The notes: a model not told the origin generated them from the sequence alone. 64,000 nt of DNA from Shinella zoogloeoides (GCF_033705735.1 NZ_CP131133.1:76014-140013); one strand, 5' to 3'; shown: positions 1-10,389, counted from the first letter of the stretch. Translations and numbers: made by a program.

Positions 1-332
1 CGCGCGCCGATCCCATGGAACGTGCCGGCCCAGGCGAGTGCGTCTGTCATGATGGCGGCATTGTCGCCGAGCACCTGCCGGCAGATGCGCTGCACCCGAC
101 GCGCCATTTCTGACGCGGCACGGCGGGAAAAGGTCATCAGCAGGATACGGCGCGGATCGGCGCCGTTGACGATCAGATGCGCGACCCGGTGGGCCAGCGT
201 GTTGGTCTTGCCGCTGCCCGCGCCAGCGATGATCAGCAGAGGGCCGCCGATCTTTCCGTCTGGCAGGCCGATACCGTGCTCGACGGCTTCCCGTTGCCGG
301 TCGTTGAGTTTTTCGAGATGAGCCGCCGCCAT
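1..332 (-). CDS. UvrD/Rep-type DNA helicase, N-terminal part (cut by window edge)
   Basis: The minus strand is open from an ATG at 332 to the left edge, giving about 110 residues. It begins with the superfamily-1 helicase Q-motif-like segment LNDRQREAVEH, then a Walker A motif, IIAGAGSGKTNTL, at residues 40-52, followed by AHRVAHLIVNG and the motif Ia region RRILLMTFSRRAASEM, and finally GTFHGIGAR. These are the hallmarks of UvrD/PcrA/Rep helicases, which unwind DNA 3' to 5' in repair or replication. The C-terminal three quarters lie outside the window, so the exact subfamily cannot be set. It is divergent from imuA across a 207-bp spacer that carries a LexA box, so SOS control is possible but the box is closer to imuA. 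Confidence 0.85.
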   Translation of the reverse strand, partial: MAAAHLEKLNDRQREAVEHGIGLPDGKIGGPLLIIAGAGSGKTNTLAHRVAHLIVNGADPRRILLMTFSRRAASEMARRVQRICRQVLGDNAAIMTDALAWAGTFHGIGA

Positions 333-474
333 TTGTCCCCAGACGCCATAAGAAAAATTTCCTACCCCTCCGATCGCCGGATATCTCCTTGATGCAGCTA
401 AGGGATTCGTTTCAACGACTTAGCCGAGGGGCAGCTTCCGGAGCGAAGGCCCGATTGACTCAGTTGGGCAATCG

Positions 475-489
475 GAACAAATAATGAAC
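475..489. promoter_or_regulatory. LexA (SOS) box upstream of imuA
   Basis: GAAC-AAATAAT-GAAC matches the alphaproteobacterial LexA consensus GAAC/GTTC direct repeat with a 7-bp spacer exactly. It lies 51 bp before the imuA start in an AT-rich stretch. In alphaproteobacteria imuA-imuB-dnaE2 operons are known LexA targets, so the position fits. It may also influence the divergent helicase gene. Confidence 0.8.
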
Positions 490-539
490 ATATCAGCTTA
501 AAGAACCGCTGGAAACCCTGAAGGAGCAACAATTCTGCC

Positions 540-1298
540 GTGGCCAACCATGCCCTCAACCCCGTGCTGGCCGAGCTTCGCGAGCGCATCGAGCAGCTCG
601 AAGGCGGTGCGACGCGCGCGCGTCAGGTGCTGCCTTTCGGCGTCACTGAGGTCGATCGGGCATTGCCGGGCGGAGGGCTCGCCTTCGGGGCGCTGCACGA
701 GATCGCCGGCGGCGGGGGAGGGACGGTCGACGGGGCTGCGGCCGCGCTGTTCGTGGCGGGCATCGCGGCGCGGGCCGGCGGCAAGGTGCTCTGGTGCATG
801 GCGCGCCCGGACCTGTTTTTCCCGGCAGTAACGCAGGCCGGGCTCCACCCGGATCGTGTGGTGTTTTGCGAAAGCGACCGTGAAGAGCAGGTGTTGGATG
901 CGATGGAGCAGGGCCTGTCGTTTCGCGGCCTCGTGGTCGTCGTCGGTGAACTCGTCCGTCTGCCGATGACGGCCTCGCGACGCCTGCAGCTGGCGGCCGA
1001 GAAAACCGGCGCCATGGGCATCGTGCTCCGGCGATGGCGACGACAGAACGAGGCTTCGGACTATGGGCAGCCGACCGCCTCGACGACGCGGTGGCGCATC
1101 AGCACCCTGCCGTCACAAAGACTGCCGGTGGCTGGCGTTGGCAGGGCGCGCTGGCTGGCGGAGCTGATGCGCGTCAAGGCCGGCGAATGCGCCGAATTCG
1201 AAATTGGAGCCCCCGATGCCAAGGGTCGTATCTGTCTACTTCCCACAGCTCTCGACCGAGCGGATCAGACGGCACGCTGGCGAAGCCTTGCCGGCTGA
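540..1298 (+). CDS. imuA: ImuA, accessory protein of damage-induced mutagenesis
   Basis: This 252-residue protein has the RecA/SulA-like fold of ImuA: the segment LPFGVTEVDRALPGGGLAFGALHEI at residues 32-56 is typical, as is the FYCES/VVFCES-like strand and the RRLQLAAEKTGAMGIVLRRW region (residues 143-165). ImuA works with ImuB and DnaE2 in error-prone translesion synthesis after DNA damage. Translation starts at GTG 540, preceded by a strong GAAGGAG at about 519-525. The reading frame overlaps the start of imuB by 83 bp, so the two are translationally coupled. The upstream LexA box indicates SOS induction. The gene is first of a three-gene operon. Confidence 0.9.
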   Translation: MANHALNPVLAELRERIEQLEGGATRARQVLPFGVTEVDRALPGGGLAFGALHEIAGGGGGTVDGAAAALFVAGIAARAGGKVLWCMARPDLFFPAVTQAGLHPDRVVFCESDREEQVLDAMEQGLSFRGLVVVVGELVRLPMTASRRLQLAAEKTGAMGIVLRRWRRQNEASDYGQPTASTTRWRISTLPSQRLPVAGVGRARWLAELMRVKAGECAEFEIGAPDAKGRICLLPTALDRADQTARWRSLAG

Positions 1299-2730
1299 CA
1301 AGCCGCTGGTCGTCGTTGCCCGTCGCGGCTCGAAGCGCTGGATTTCTGCTGCCGATCCGACAGCCCTGAAACTCGGCCTGCGCATCGGCATGGCCGCCAG
1401 CAAGGCGCAGGCCATGGTCGCCGACCTCATCATGGTCGATGCGGCCCCGGCCGAAGATGCCGCCGCGCTGGAGCGGCTGGCGCTCTGGACGCTGCGGCAA
1501 TATAGCCCCGTCGTCGCGGTCGATGGCGCCGACGGTCTCGTCATCGACACCGAGGGCGCCGATCACCTGCACGGCGGCGAGGCGCTGCTCGTGTCGGGTC
1601 TCGTCAATCTGCTGCGCGGCCGCGGGCTGACAGCGCGTGTCGCCGTGGCCGACACCTTGGGCGCCGCGCATGCGCTTGCCCGGCTGCTTGCGGCCGAAAC
1701 GACCGTCGTGCCTAAAGACAATGTGACGAAGGCGGTCATCGACCTGCCGATCGTCGCGCTGCGGCTGCCGGCGGAGATCGTCCAGGGCCTGCGTGTGCTC
1801 GGCATCGATACGATCGGCCAGCTTTCGGCCATGCCGCGCGCGCCGCTGACGTTGCGGTTCGGGCCGGAACCGGCACGTCGGCTGGATCAGATGTTCGGCC
1901 GGATCGCCGAGCCGATCGAGCCGATCCGCACGCCGGAGCTGATCGACGTCACGAAGAATTTTGCCGAACCGATCGGCGCGCCCGAGACCATCGCCAAGTA
2001 TGTCTGCCGGCTGGTCGGCCAGCTCTCGGCCCGGCTGGCGGAAAACGGTCTCGGCGCGCGACGCTGCGATCTCTTTGTTCATCGCGTCGACAATACAAGG
2101 CAGCATCTCCGTGCCGGCCTTGCCAAACCCGTTCGTGACCCGGCACGGCTGTCGAAGCTTCTCTGCGACCGCATCGAGACCATCGATCCCGGTTTTGGCA
2201 TCGAGAAGCTGGTGTTGGTCGCCGTCTTCGCCGAGCCGCTCGAGGAAAGGCAGGTTGCCTCATCACTCATCGAGGAGGAGATCGCCGACATCACACCGCT
2301 GGTCGACATTCTCGGCAATCGTGGCCACCGGCTCTTTCGCGTCGCGCCCGTCGCCTCCGATGTGCCGGAGCGTTCGGTCCGGCGCATCGCGGCGACCGCG
2401 CCTGACATCGGCGAGGCCTGGGCCGTCAAATGGCCGCGGCCGACACGGCTGTTCGCCAACCCGGAACGCATCGAGGTGATCGCGCTGCTGCCGGACCAGC
2501 CGCCGGCGGTGTTCACCTGGCGCGGCAAGCGCCGAAAGGTCGTGCGCGCCGACGGGCCGGAGCGGATTTTTGGCGAATGGTGGCGCAGGCCCCGCGAGTT
2601 CCAGGCGGTCAGGGACTATTTCGTGGTCGAGGACGAGCTTGGCGAACGCTACTGGGTCTATCGGGCCGGCGACGGCATCGATCCGGAAACCGGCTCCCAC
2701 CTCTGGTTCGTGCATGGGGTGTTCGGATGA
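1216..2730 (+). CDS. imuB: ImuB, Y-family polymerase-like mutagenesis protein
   Basis: A 504-residue Y-family polymerase homologue. The N-terminus reads [19 protein letters not shown], where catalytic Y-family enzymes have an acidic DxD-type motif; ImuB proteins are known to lack the catalytic acidic residues and act as a hub that recruits DnaE2 and the sliding clamp. Later Y-family features are present, including the palm region [14 protein letters not shown] (about residues 58-71) and the helix-hairpin-helix-like stretch [25 protein letters not shown] (about residues 193-217). ATG 1216 is chosen over an upstream in-frame TTG because it matches family starts. It overlaps imuA by 83 bp and dnaE2 by 4 bp (ATGA), fitting a tightly coupled operon. 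Confidence 0.92.
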   Translation: MPRVVSVYFPQLSTERIRRHAGEALPADKPLVVVARRGSKRWISAADPTALKLGLRIGMAASKAQAMVADLIMVDAAPAEDAAALERLALWTLRQYSPVVAVDGADGLVIDTEGADHLHGGEALLVSGLVNLLRGRGLTARVAVADTLGAAHALARLLAAETTVVPKDNVTKAVIDLPIVALRLPAEIVQGLRVLGIDTIGQLSAMPRAPLTLRFGPEPARRLDQMFGRIAEPIEPIRTPELIDVTKNFAEPIGAPETIAKYVCRLVGQLSARLAENGLGARRCDLFVHRVDNTRQHLRAGLAKPVRDPARLSKLLCDRIETIDPGFGIEKLVLVAVFAEPLEERQVASSLIEEEIADITPLVDILGNRGHRLFRVAPVASDVPERSVRRIAATAPDIGEAWAVKWPRPTRLFANPERIEVIALLPDQPPAVFTWRGKRRKVVRADGPERIFGEWWRRPREFQAVRDYFVVEDELGERYWVYRAGDGIDPETGSHLWFVHGVFG

Positions 2731-5700
2731 GATACGCCGAGCTTCAGGTCACGACACACTTTTCATTTCTCCGCGGGGCGTCCAGCGCCGAGGAGTTGTT
2801 CGCCACGGCGGCCGCGCTCGGCATCGATGCCCTTGGCGTCGCCGACCGCAACAGCCTCGCCGGCATCGTGCGCGCCTGGGAGGCGGCCAAGGCGACCGGC
2901 ATTCGGCTCGTCGTCGGTTGCCGGCTCGATCTTACGGACGGCATGTCGATCCTCGTCTATCCGATGGACCGACCGGCCTACTCGCGGCTGACGCGGCTAC
3001 TGTCGCTTGGCAAGGCGCGCGGCGGCAAGGGCAAGTGCCTGATCGAATTCACTGATGTCGCCGAGCACGCCGCCGGCATGATCGGGGTACTCGTGCCCGA
3101 CGAGGCCGACGAGACCTGCGGCGTGCAGCTGCGCAAGATGGCCGAACTCTTCGGCGACCGCGCCTATGTCAGCCTCTGCCTGCGGCGCCGGCCGAACGAC
3201 CGCATGCGCCTCCACGGCATTGCCACCATGGCCGCCCGCTTCAAGGTGCGCACCGTCGTCACCAATGATGTGCTCTTCCACGAATCGAGCCGCCGTCAGC
3301 TGCAGGATGTCGTGACCTGCATCCGCACCCGCACCTCCATCGATGATGTCGGCTTCGACCGGGAGCGTCATGCCGATCGTTATCTCAAGGCGCCGGAGGA
3401 AATGCACCGGCTCTTTGCCGAGTATCCGGAAGCGCTCGACCGAACGCGCGAGATCGTCGATCGGTGCAAGTTCGATCTCGGTGAGCTGCAATACCAGTAT
3501 CCTGAAGAAGCGATCGTGCCGGGACTCGATCCGCAGCAGTCGCTCGTCAAGTTCACCTGGGAGGGAGCCGCCAATCGCTATCCCGAGGGTGTTCCCGACA
3601 AGGTCCAAAAATCCCTGCAGGATGAACTCGAACTGATCCGGGTGATGAATTATGCGCCCTATTTTCTGACGGTCTTTTCGATCGTCCGCTTCGCCCGGTC
3701 GAAGAGCATTCTCTGCCAGGGCAGGGGCTCGGCCGCCAATTCGGCGGTCTGCTACTGCCTTGGCGTCACCTCCATCGACCCTGATACCAACGACCTGCTG
3801 TTTGAACGCTTCATCAGCCAGGAGCGGGACGAACCGCCGGATATCGACGTCGATTTTGAGCACGAGAGGAGGGAGGAGGTCATCCAGTGGATCTACAACA
3901 CCTACGGCCGCAGCAAGGCTGCCCTCTGTTCCACCGTGACGCGATACCGTGCGAAAGGTGCGTTGCGCGACGTCGGCAAGGCCCTCGGCCTGCCGGAGGA
4001 CATGAACGGCCAGCTTTCATCTGGCGTCTGGGGCTGGTCGGAAGGTGTGTCCGAGCGCCAGGTCCGGGAAAACAACCTCAACGCAGCCGATTATCGGCTG
4101 AAGCTGACCCTGGAACTCGCGCAGCAACTGATGGGCGCACCGCGCCATCTCGGCCAGCATCCGGGTGGGTTTGTGCTGACGCATGACCGGCTCGACGATC
4201 TCGTGCCGATCGAACCGGCGCGCATGGACGATCGCCAGGTGATCGAGTGGGACAAGGACGATATCGAGGCGCTGAAATTCATGAAGGTGGACGTCCTGGC
4301 GCTGGGCATGCTGACCTGCATGGCCAAGGCTTTTGCGCTGATGGCCGCGCACAAGGGCGAGGTATGGGATCTCGCGTCCATTCCTTCCGAGGATCCTCGC
4401 ACCTACGCGATGATCCGCAAGGCGGATACTTTGGGTACATTTCAGATCGAAAGCCGGGCACAGATGTCGATGTTGCCGCGCCTGAAGCCGCGCACATTTT
4501 ATGATCTGGTCATTCAGGTGGCGATTGTCAGGCCGGGGCCGATCCAGGGCGATATGGTGCATCCCTATCTTCGTCGACGCGAGGGCAAGGAGCCGGTCGA
4601 CTATCCGACGCCCGAATTGGAGGCGGTGCTTTCGAAAACGCTCGGTATCCCGCTGTTTCAAGAGTCGGCGATGAAAGTCGCTATGGTCTGCGCCGGTTTT
4701 AGTGGCGGCGAGGCCGACCAACTGCGGAAATCCATGGCGACTTTCAAGTTCTCGGGCGGTGTCTCGAAGTTCAAGGACAAGCTGATCGCCGGCATGGTCA
4801 AGAACGGTTACTCGGCCGAGTTCGCCGAAAACACGTTTTCGCAGTTGGAAGGCTTTGGTTCCTACGGCTTTCCTGAGAGCCACGCCGCCAGTTTCGCGCT
4901 GATTGCTTATGCGTCGAGCTGGGTCAAATGCCATCACCCGGACGCCTTCTGCGCCTCGCTGCTGAATTCGCAGCCGATGGGTTTTTACGCGCCAGCCCAG
5001 ATCGTGAGGGATGCCGCTCAGCACGGCGTTGTAATCAGGCCCGTCTGCGTCAATGCCTCGCGCTGGGACTGCACGCTCGAGAACATCGAAGGAAGCCGTC
5101 ATTGCGCCGTCCGTCTCGGCATGCGGATGGTCAAAGGACTCTCGACGGCAGATGCCGCTCGCATCGTGGCCGCACGCGCTGACGAACCTTTCTCCTCTGC
5201 CGACGATCTCTGGCGGCGATCGGGCGTGCCGACGGCCGCGCTGGTGAAACTGGCCGAAGCCGATGCGTTCCTCCCGTCATTGCAGCTTCAGCGCCGCGAC
5301 GCGCTATGGGCGATCAAGGCACTGCGCGACGAGCCGCTGGAGCTTTGGGCCGCGGCCGCCGACCGCGAGGCGCGCCAGGTCGCGGAAATGCAGGAGCCAT
5401 CGATTGCCTTGCCCTCGATGAGGGCAGAGCACGAGGTCGTCGAGGACTATGCCCACACCGGCCTCACCCTTCGCCAGCACCCGATCGCCTTTCTCCGCAA
5501 CGACCTTCGCCGGAAGGGCATGGTCACATGCGCCGAGGCCATGGCGGCGCGCGACGGTCGCTGGCTGATGACCGGCGGCCTGGTGCTCGTTCGCCAGCGG
5601 CCGGGCTCGGCCAAGGGTGTCATGTTCCTGACCATCGAGGACGAGACCGGCATCGTCAACGCGGTGGTCTGGCCGACGCTGTTCGAGCGCCAGCGCCGCG

Positions 5701-5987
5701 TTCTTCTCTCGGCTTCGATGATGGCAATCAACGGAAAAATTCAGCGGGAAGGGGAGTTGGTGCATCTGGTGGCGCAACGGCTGTTCGACCTATCAGAGGA
5801 TCTCGGCCGACTGGGCGAGCGGGACGAGCAGTTTCCCCTGCCCCACGGAAGGGGTGATGAGTTCGCGCGCGGCAATGGTGCGCCGGATCCGCGCGAGCGG
5901 TCGAAGGCGGCGGCGCCGACGCGCGAGATCTACGTGCCAGACCTCCTCATTGATCGGCTGAAGGTGAAAAGCCGGAATTTTCATTGA
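2727..5987 (+). CDS. dnaE2: DnaE2, error-prone DNA polymerase III alpha subunit
   Basis: A 1086-residue C-family polymerase of the length expected for DnaE2. It starts with the PHP domain ([23 protein letters not shown]), has the palm signature [18 protein letters not shown] and the catalytic PDIDVDF (aspartates near residues 372-376), and carries the later fingers segment [28 protein letters not shown] followed by an OB-fold region ([20 protein letters not shown]). DnaE2 is the polymerase that performs mutagenic bypass in the ImuAB-DnaE2 mutasome. The start is the ATG overlapping the imuB stop. A chromosomal dnaE1 would be elsewhere; this plasmid-borne copy would raise mutation rate under DNA damage. 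Confidence 0.97.
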   Translation: MRYAELQVTTHFSFLRGASSAEELFATAAALGIDALGVADRNSLAGIVRAWEAAKATGIRLVVGCRLDLTDGMSILVYPMDRPAYSRLTRLLSLGKARGGKGKCLIEFTDVAEHAAGMIGVLVPDEADETCGVQLRKMAELFGDRAYVSLCLRRRPNDRMRLHGIATMAARFKVRTVVTNDVLFHESSRRQLQDVVTCIRTRTSIDDVGFDRERHADRYLKAPEEMHRLFAEYPEALDRTREIVDRCKFDLGELQYQYPEEAIVPGLDPQQSLVKFTWEGAANRYPEGVPDKVQKSLQDELELIRVMNYAPYFLTVFSIVRFARSKSILCQGRGSAANSAVCYCLGVTSIDPDTNDLLFERFISQERDEPPDIDVDFEHERREEVIQWIYNTYGRSKAALCSTVTRYRAKGALRDVGKALGLPEDMNGQLSSGVWGWSEGVSERQVRENNLNAADYRLKLTLELAQQLMGAPRHLGQHPGGFVLTHDRLDDLVPIEPARMDDRQVIEWDKDDIEALKFMKVDVLALGMLTCMAKAFALMAAHKGEVWDLASIPSEDPRTYAMIRKADTLGTFQIESRAQMSMLPRLKPRTFYDLVIQVAIVRPGPIQGDMVHPYLRRREGKEPVDYPTPELEAVLSKTLGIPLFQESAMKVAMVCAGFSGGEADQLRKSMATFKFSGGVSKFKDKLIAGMVKNGYSAEFAENTFSQLEGFGSYGFPESHAASFALIAYASSWVKCHHPDAFCASLLNSQPMGFYAPAQIVRDAAQHGVVIRPVCVNASRWDCTLENIEGSRHCAVRLGMRMVKGLSTADAARIVAARADEPFSSADDLWRRSGVPTAALVKLAEADAFLPSLQLQRRDALWAIKALRDEPLELWAAAADREARQVAEMQEPSIALPSMRAEHEVVEDYAHTGLTLRQHPIAFLRNDLRRKGMVTCAEAMAARDGRWLMTGGLVLVRQRPGSAKGVMFLTIEDETGIVNAVVWPTLFERQRRVLLSASMMAINGKIQREGELVHLVAQRLFDLSEDLGRLGERDEQFPLPHGRGDEFARGNGAPDPRERSKAAAPTREIYVPDLLIDRLKVKSRNFH

Positions 5988-6043
5988 CGCGGGGCCGACA
6001 TCTGGCGCCCGCGATTGGTGGAAACGATCCTTGAGCACATAGG

Positions 6044-6994
6044 TCAGATATTGCCTCCTCCTGAGTCCCTGTGTGCCGCTGACACAATCTGTTCGATCTC
6101 ACGCCGCTGTTCGGCATGTTTCATGGGGTTCTGTTCTTTCAACTTCTGTAGGTTCAGAAGCTTCCAGCGGACGGCCGGAAGCTCCGCAGCCTGGCGTAAT
6201 CCAATCGCCGCGAAATCTGGTTCGCCGTCGTGAAGCGACAACAAGAAGTGCGCCCCCCTGTCGTCAAGCTTTGCGAGGATGTCCGTTGTCATTCGGTCCC
6301 TCACTGTTTTCAGATCGTCGAGGCTGATGGGCTCAATCGTCATCCCCTCGAATTCTTTCACGAAGGCTTCGTCGAGATCCGCAAGCGAGGGTTTGATCAG
6401 TTCGTGCGGCGGGCGTCCGGAACTGGCGACATAGATCAGAAATGTCCGGAAAAGCGCGTCGGTCAGCCCTTCGTTTTCATAGAGGAGCTTAACGTCGAAG
6501 AGGTCTCGCGGGTGCTGTCGGTCCACCGCCGCATGGAGCTTTCCGCCGAACAGGTCTTCGAACGAGACGACCTGCATCTCGGCGAAGCCGAACGCCTCCT
6601 CGACTTTCTCGCTCACGCGGCGCAGTTTCGGCGGATGGACAGTGCCCCTCGCGACCGGGGAGGTTTCGACCTTGATTTCTGCGTTGCCCTGCCGGACGAG
6701 CAGGCGGGTGTCGTTGTTGCCGCCGCCGGCGATCCTTTGGACGTTCACACCGCGTAGGTTGCGCATCAAGTCTTCGCGGATGTGCTCCAGTATCGTGTCG
6801 ATGTTTTCCAGCGTCGTTTCACGGTCCTCGATCGGCAGATAGGTCAAGTCGATGTCGACCGAGAGCCGCGGCATGTCGCGATAGAAGAGGTTGATCGCGG
6901 TCCCGCCCTTCAGGGCGAAGGCGTCGTGGCGGGCGATGAAAGGAAGGGTCCGCACCAGGAGGTCGACCTGGCGGATGTATTGTTCACGGGCCAT
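6044..6994 (-). CDS. abiEii: AbiEii-type nucleotidyltransferase toxin (type IV TA)
   Basis: A 316-residue protein with the DNA polymerase beta-type nucleotidyltransferase signature KGGTAINLFYR at residues 29-39 followed by SVDIDL with acidic residues at 47 and 49. This is the AbiEii/AbiGii toxin family (DUF1814), known to inhibit growth by nucleotidyl transfer to RNA when not countered by AbiEi. The C-terminal half is helical and charged. It overlaps the 3' end of the upstream AbiEi gene by 11 bp, so the pair is coupled. The likely role is plasmid stabilisation and/or abortive infection against phage. Confidence 0.88.
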   Translation of the reverse strand: MAREQYIRQVDLLVRTLPFIARHDAFALKGGTAINLFYRDMPRLSVDIDLTYLPIEDRETTLENIDTILEHIREDLMRNLRGVNVQRIAGGGNNDTRLLVRQGNAEIKVETSPVARGTVHPPKLRRVSEKVEEAFGFAEMQVVSFEDLFGGKLHAAVDRQHPRDLFDVKLLYENEGLTDALFRTFLIYVASSGRPPHELIKPSLADLDEAFVKEFEGMTIEPISLDDLKTVRDRMTTDILAKLDDRGAHFLLSLHDGEPDFAAIGLRQAAELPAVRWKLLNLQKLKEQNPMKHAEQRREIEQIVSAAHRDSGGGNI

Positions 6995-7838
6995 TCGGGA
7001 TTTCCTTTGGCATCAAGTCGGCCGGGACTGTGATGCGGTAGATAGGGTGCAGCCGACCGCCCGGCGTCAGCGCCCGGTCGCCCTTGCCGAGATCGATGGA
7101 CGAAATGTCGATGTGCCGGCGCCACGCATGATTATGCTTGTCGGCAAACACGAAGAAGAGGCGCTTGGTTTTGACGCTCCGGCATAGGGTGAGGAGCGTC
7201 GTCATCAATCTCGGGCGTAGATTGGCGAGGCTCTCGAAGGCCACGTCCACCTTGTGGAAGCTTTCGTTCTTCGGGACCTCATCAAGCATTTCGAGGATCG
7301 CGCGCTCGGGCGAGGACATTGGCATTGGCCAGCGCCATGGGCTTTGTGCCAGTTCCGGATCCTCGTCGTTGGAAAGGTCGAAATCCGCATCGTCTACGCC
7401 GGTCACTCCTTCGCCGAACAGGACGTTGCTCTTGGTCTTCACATCGGCGTCCGTCCGCAGCTTCGATAGCCACGCTGGGATATCGGATCCGTAGAGGTAG
7501 AGGGCGAATTCGCCGCCGAACGATAGGTAATGAGCATGTCCCCGCAGAGAGAGGACGCTCGCCCCACCGACATGGAATTTACGCCGCATGAGCCAGACGG
7601 CCGAGAGAAGCGGTATTTTCCAGCCGCCAACGGCCTCTGGATTGGTGTCCGAGGAAAACGGACGACGGTAGACGCCCGACATGACCGGCTCGAGCCAGCC
7701 TTGTTTGACATAGCCTGAGACGGACTGCCGCGAGATGGCATGACGAGCCATCCACCGGGAATCCACCAGAAAGCCAGGGGGGACTTGCTGGAGAAGCTGC
7801 TTTAGCTTTGTCTCTGATTGTCCATTCATGTTTGACAT
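6984..7838 (-). CDS. abiEi: AbiEi-type antitoxin/transcriptional regulator (type IV TA)
   Basis: A 284-residue protein with an N-terminal winged-helix region (LLQQVPPGFLVDSRWMARHAISRQSVSGYVKQGWLEPVMSGVYRRP, residues 14-59) followed by the AbiEi antitoxin domain, including the region SSPERAILEMLDEVP (about residues 178-192). AbiEi proteins are known to repress their own operon and to neutralise AbiEii without direct toxin binding. Two starts are possible, ATG 7838 and ATG 7829; neither has a clear Shine-Dalgarno, so the message may be close to leaderless. The AT-rich stretch just upstream (7835-7870) is a plausible promoter. Confidence 0.85.
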   Translation of the reverse strand: MSNMNGQSETKLKQLLQQVPPGFLVDSRWMARHAISRQSVSGYVKQGWLEPVMSGVYRRPFSSDTNPEAVGGWKIPLLSAVWLMRRKFHVGGASVLSLRGHAHYLSFGGEFALYLYGSDIPAWLSKLRTDADVKTKSNVLFGEGVTGVDDADFDLSNDEDPELAQSPWRWPMPMSSPERAILEMLDEVPKNESFHKVDVAFESLANLRPRLMTTLLTLCRSVKTKRLFFVFADKHNHAWRRHIDISSIDLGKGDRALTPGGRLHPIYRITVPADLMPKEIPNGP

Positions 7839-8125
7839 TATGGCATAGGATTAAAGTTTGCACGAGTCTTGCTTTACGTATGCGCTATTTTGTCAACGCA
7901 GGTTTGACCATGTGCATCGATCTCAAAGCTTGAGCCGTGCGCGCCTGCAGCCAGGTCGCGGGGACTATGGCCATGTCGGGCCAACCCTGCGCCAGTACAT
8001 AGCGCTGGGGATGGATTTTGTGAGGGCGTTTGGTAGTTTTGAAGTACCCTTGCGGCGTCTGGAGGAGCCGACCTTTGCCAACGTGGCCGAAAGAGAAATT
8101 GTTGAAGCACGGGCCAGACCTTCCG

Positions 8126-8353
8126 ATGGAGGAACGAATCCGACGCTACCAACACAATATCCGCACCATCCGCGAATCTGGCTGTGCGGTTCCTACGACC
8201 GCAATGGTCGACACTCTCGATCCGGCCGAGATCGAGATATGGTTTGCGGATAACGCGTTCAATATCGACCGCCTCAAGCAGGTGATGAAACGCGTGGCGG
8301 ATTTGCCAGACGACACGTTACTGCCGTCTCCGTTCACCAAACCGGACAGGTAG
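8126..8353 (+). CDS. Small hypothetical protein
   Basis: An ATG-started frame of 75 codons, MEERIRRYQHNIRTIRESG, ending in SPFTKPDR. It is soluble and mixed-charge with no recognised domain. A longer in-frame form from a TTG at 8030 exists but its extra residues look unconstrained. No strong ribosome binding site is seen. The 287 bp between abiEi and this ORF hold no supported gene. It could be non-coding chance; I would not assign a role. Confidence 0.35.
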   Translation: MEERIRRYQHNIRTIRESGCAVPTTAMVDTLDPAEIEIWFADNAFNIDRLKQVMKRVADLPDDTLLPSPFTKPDR

Positions 8354-8489
8354 CTCTTCCTGGACGGTGGACGGCTCACGCCGCAGAAGTATCAGCCCGC
8401 TACGGTCCGAACTGCCGCTGTTATCTACCCCGCAATAGAGATGGCGGCTCACTCTACCAAACGGACCGGGGCCGCCTCGCAGACGAAAA

Positions 8490-8846
8490 TCAACTTTCGT
8501 GCTGTCGCCCGATCGTCTCCAGAACCTCGTAGTGGTCGACAAACGCGCCGGGTCCTTCGTTCAGCAACGCCAATACGCTGGACTGACACACTGGGACCGT
8601 CTCTACCTTTTCGATATTCGTCGCTTCCCATTCCATATCCGGATCGGCGGCGATGTCGTCGCGCATCGCAAGAACGGTGCGCCTCACTTCTTCGTAGTTG
8701 TCGAAGAAAATATCGCGTAGCCCTGTCGGTTTCCAGCGCTCGTCGAGCGGGATCCTGGCATCGGCGTAGGTATAAAAAGTGAAGACGAGACCTTCAGCCA
8801 ACGGTTTCTCCTGAAGCAACTTCGGCGGTACGTCCCCGCCGTTCAA
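8490..8846 (-). CDS. Small hypothetical protein, possibly 5'-truncated
   Basis: A 118-residue frame starting at a TTG, with an in-frame stop two codons upstream and no ATG until residue 60. The sequence (VFTFYTYADARIPLDERW, FFDNYEEVRRTVLAMRDDIAADP, VPVCQSSVLALLNEGPGAFVDHYEVL) has a well-balanced composition and looks like real protein rather than antisense noise. The missing good start suggests either TTG initiation or a decayed 5' end. No domain is recognised. Confidence 0.45.
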   Translation of the reverse strand: MNGGDVPPKLLQEKPLAEGLVFTFYTYADARIPLDERWKPTGLRDIFFDNYEEVRRTVLAMRDDIAADPDMEWEATNIEKVETVPVCQSSVLALLNEGPGAFVDHYEVLETIGRQHES

Positions 8847-9149
8847 TGCTCAATGACCCCATGATCGGGGGGTTGGAAACCGTGTGAAACGGCCCTGAGC
8901 TTTTAGTTCGGAGAACCTGGACATAGCGTCAGGCCCCCCGACCCAAAGGTCAAGGAGGTGATGCTGTATCGGCCAGCACCAACCGTTCACAGGGGTTTCC
9001 ACGCCCCAAAGCGGCACGTACCGCTTCGGGGCGGAAGATAGGACATCCCGTTGAATTTGTCCTGAAATTTCTTCACTCGCCCCCGCGTAACGCGCCATTT
9101 TCCGAACCGTGCCGATGGCGCGGGCGGCCGGGAATGGGAAAGGGAACCG
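8847..9149. other. Intergenic stretch with one strong hairpin
   Basis: No supported gene. A near-perfect 13-bp inverted repeat lies at 9002-9014 and 9021-9033 (one mismatch, 6-nt loop); it is GC-rich with no T-run afterwards. The rest, rising into the purine-rich leader repeat, shows nothing else I can support. Confidence 0.4.
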
Positions 9150-9225
9150 GCGAAGGGAGAGGGAGAGGGGGGCGGCGCGGCGGTGGCGAGTTGAGAGGCT
9201 GGAGAGAGGCTCCGGCTGCTCGCCA
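9150..9225 (+). repeat. Purine-rich leader repeat, copy 1
   Basis: GAGAGGGAGAGGGGGGC, then a GC-rich middle, then GAGAGGCTGGAGAGAGG. The same three-part pattern precedes other genes at 10975, 21578, 23091, 26310 and 35040. It ends close to the start of the PP-loop gene. It may be a transcribed leader, a promoter-proximal protein site, or a recombination scar; see findings. Confidence 0.6.
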
Positions 9226-9237
9226 TGGAGCCGCACC

Positions 9238-10389
9238 ATGCGTCACTATCCGAATGTGGACCACGCGCGCCAGCGATTTGCCACCCATAGGACACAGCCG
9301 GCGATATCGATTGCCCGCGCTTTCCCTTCGATCTCCATCTTGCCGCCGATTGCAGGTCTGCTCGAGCAAGGCGCGGCCGTGGCCATCGGGGTCTCGGGCG
9401 GCAAGGACAGCCAGGCCGCCGCCATGGCGACCTTCGAGTATCTCGACAGGATCGGGCATTCCGGCCCGCGCCTGCTGATCCATGCCGATCTCGGCTCGGT
9501 CGAATGGGCGGATTCGCTACCGACATGCGCGCAACTATCCGATCGCCTCGGCGCCGAGCTCATTGTCGTCTGCCGCAAGCAAGGTGGGCTGATGGACCGC
9601 TGGGAAAGCCGCTGGCGATCCAACGTCGCGCGCTACGAAAACCTCAGCACCGTGACCCTCGTCCCGTGCTGGAGCACGCCAGCTATGAGGTTCTGTACGT
9701 CCGAGATGAAGACCTCAAAAATCCATGCGGAACTCAAACGCCGGTTTTCCAGACTGCCGATCATCAGCGTGACCGGCGTCCGGCGCGAGGAAAGCCCGCA
9801 GCGCGCCCGCGCCGAAATCTTCGATCACAAACCGGGCGAGCGCATATGGACCTGGCGGCCGATACTCGACTGGTCCGAGGCGGAGGTCTTTTCAGCGCTC
9901 GATTTCTGGGGCATCGAACCCCATCCCGCCTATCGCCGGTTTGGTCTCACGCGCGTGTCGTGCCGTTTCTGTATCATGTCGAGCCTTCCCGATCTGGTAG
10001 CCGCCGCGGCGCAGCCCGAAGCGCACGACCTCTATCGACAGATGGTTGGTCTCGAATGCCGCAGCACGTTCGCGTTTCAAAGCAGCCGCTGGTTGGGCGA
10101 TATCGCTCCTCATCTGCTTGAGCCGAGGATCCGCGATCTTTTCGCCATGGCCAAGGAAAAGGCGGGCCGTCGTCGTGAGGTGGAACGCCGGCTGACGAAG
10201 CCGATGCTCTATGTGAAAGGTTGGCCCACCCGGATGCTCTCCGACGGGGAGGCAGACCTTCTCGCCGAGGTGCGCTCGGAGGTCGGCGCGATGCTGGGAT
10301 TTCGCGCGCGACATGTCGACCGCGTCTCTATCCATGCTCGTTATGCTGAGCTGCTCGATCTTCAGGCCAGCCGGGGGAGGGCCGCATGA
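9238..10389 (+). CDS. PP-loop ATPase of the PAPS-reductase/DndC-like family
   Basis: A 383-residue protein with the PP-loop VSGGKDSQAA at about residues 50-59, the later VTGVRREESPQR segment, the WRPILDWSEAEVFSAL motif and a cysteine pair in SCRFC plus CTSEMK, as seen in phosphoadenylylsulfate-reductase-like enzymes. Members of this superfamily adenylate a substrate or move sulfur; relatives such as DndC take part in DNA phosphorothioation. No dnd or cysteine desulfurase genes are nearby, so the substrate is unknown. ATG 9238 is chosen because sequence before it is the repeated leader. It overlaps the next gene by 4 bp (ATGA), which argues for a shared function with the DUF6884-like protein. 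Confidence 0.75.
   Translation: MRHYPNVDHARQRFATHRTQPAISIARAFPSISILPPIAGLLEQGAAVAIGVSGGKDSQAAAMATFEYLDRIGHSGPRLLIHADLGSVEWADSLPTCAQLSDRLGAELIVVCRKQGGLMDRWESRWRSNVARYENLSTVTLVPCWSTPAMRFCTSEMKTSKIHAELKRRFSRLPIISVTGVRREESPQRARAEIFDHKPGERIWTWRPILDWSEAEVFSALDFWGIEPHPAYRRFGLTRVSCRFCIMSSLPDLVAAAAQPEAHDLYRQMVGLECRSTFAFQSSRWLGDIAPHLLEPRIRDLFAMAKEKAGRRREVERRLTKPMLYVKGWPTRMLSDGEADLLAEVRSEVGAMLGFRARHVDRVSIHARYAELLDLQASRGRAA

Noticed and set aside
7858..8253. Plus-strand 131-codon frame after abiEi
   Set aside because: Begins inside the promoter-like AT-rich region, low-quality composition, and overlaps the better 8126 frame.
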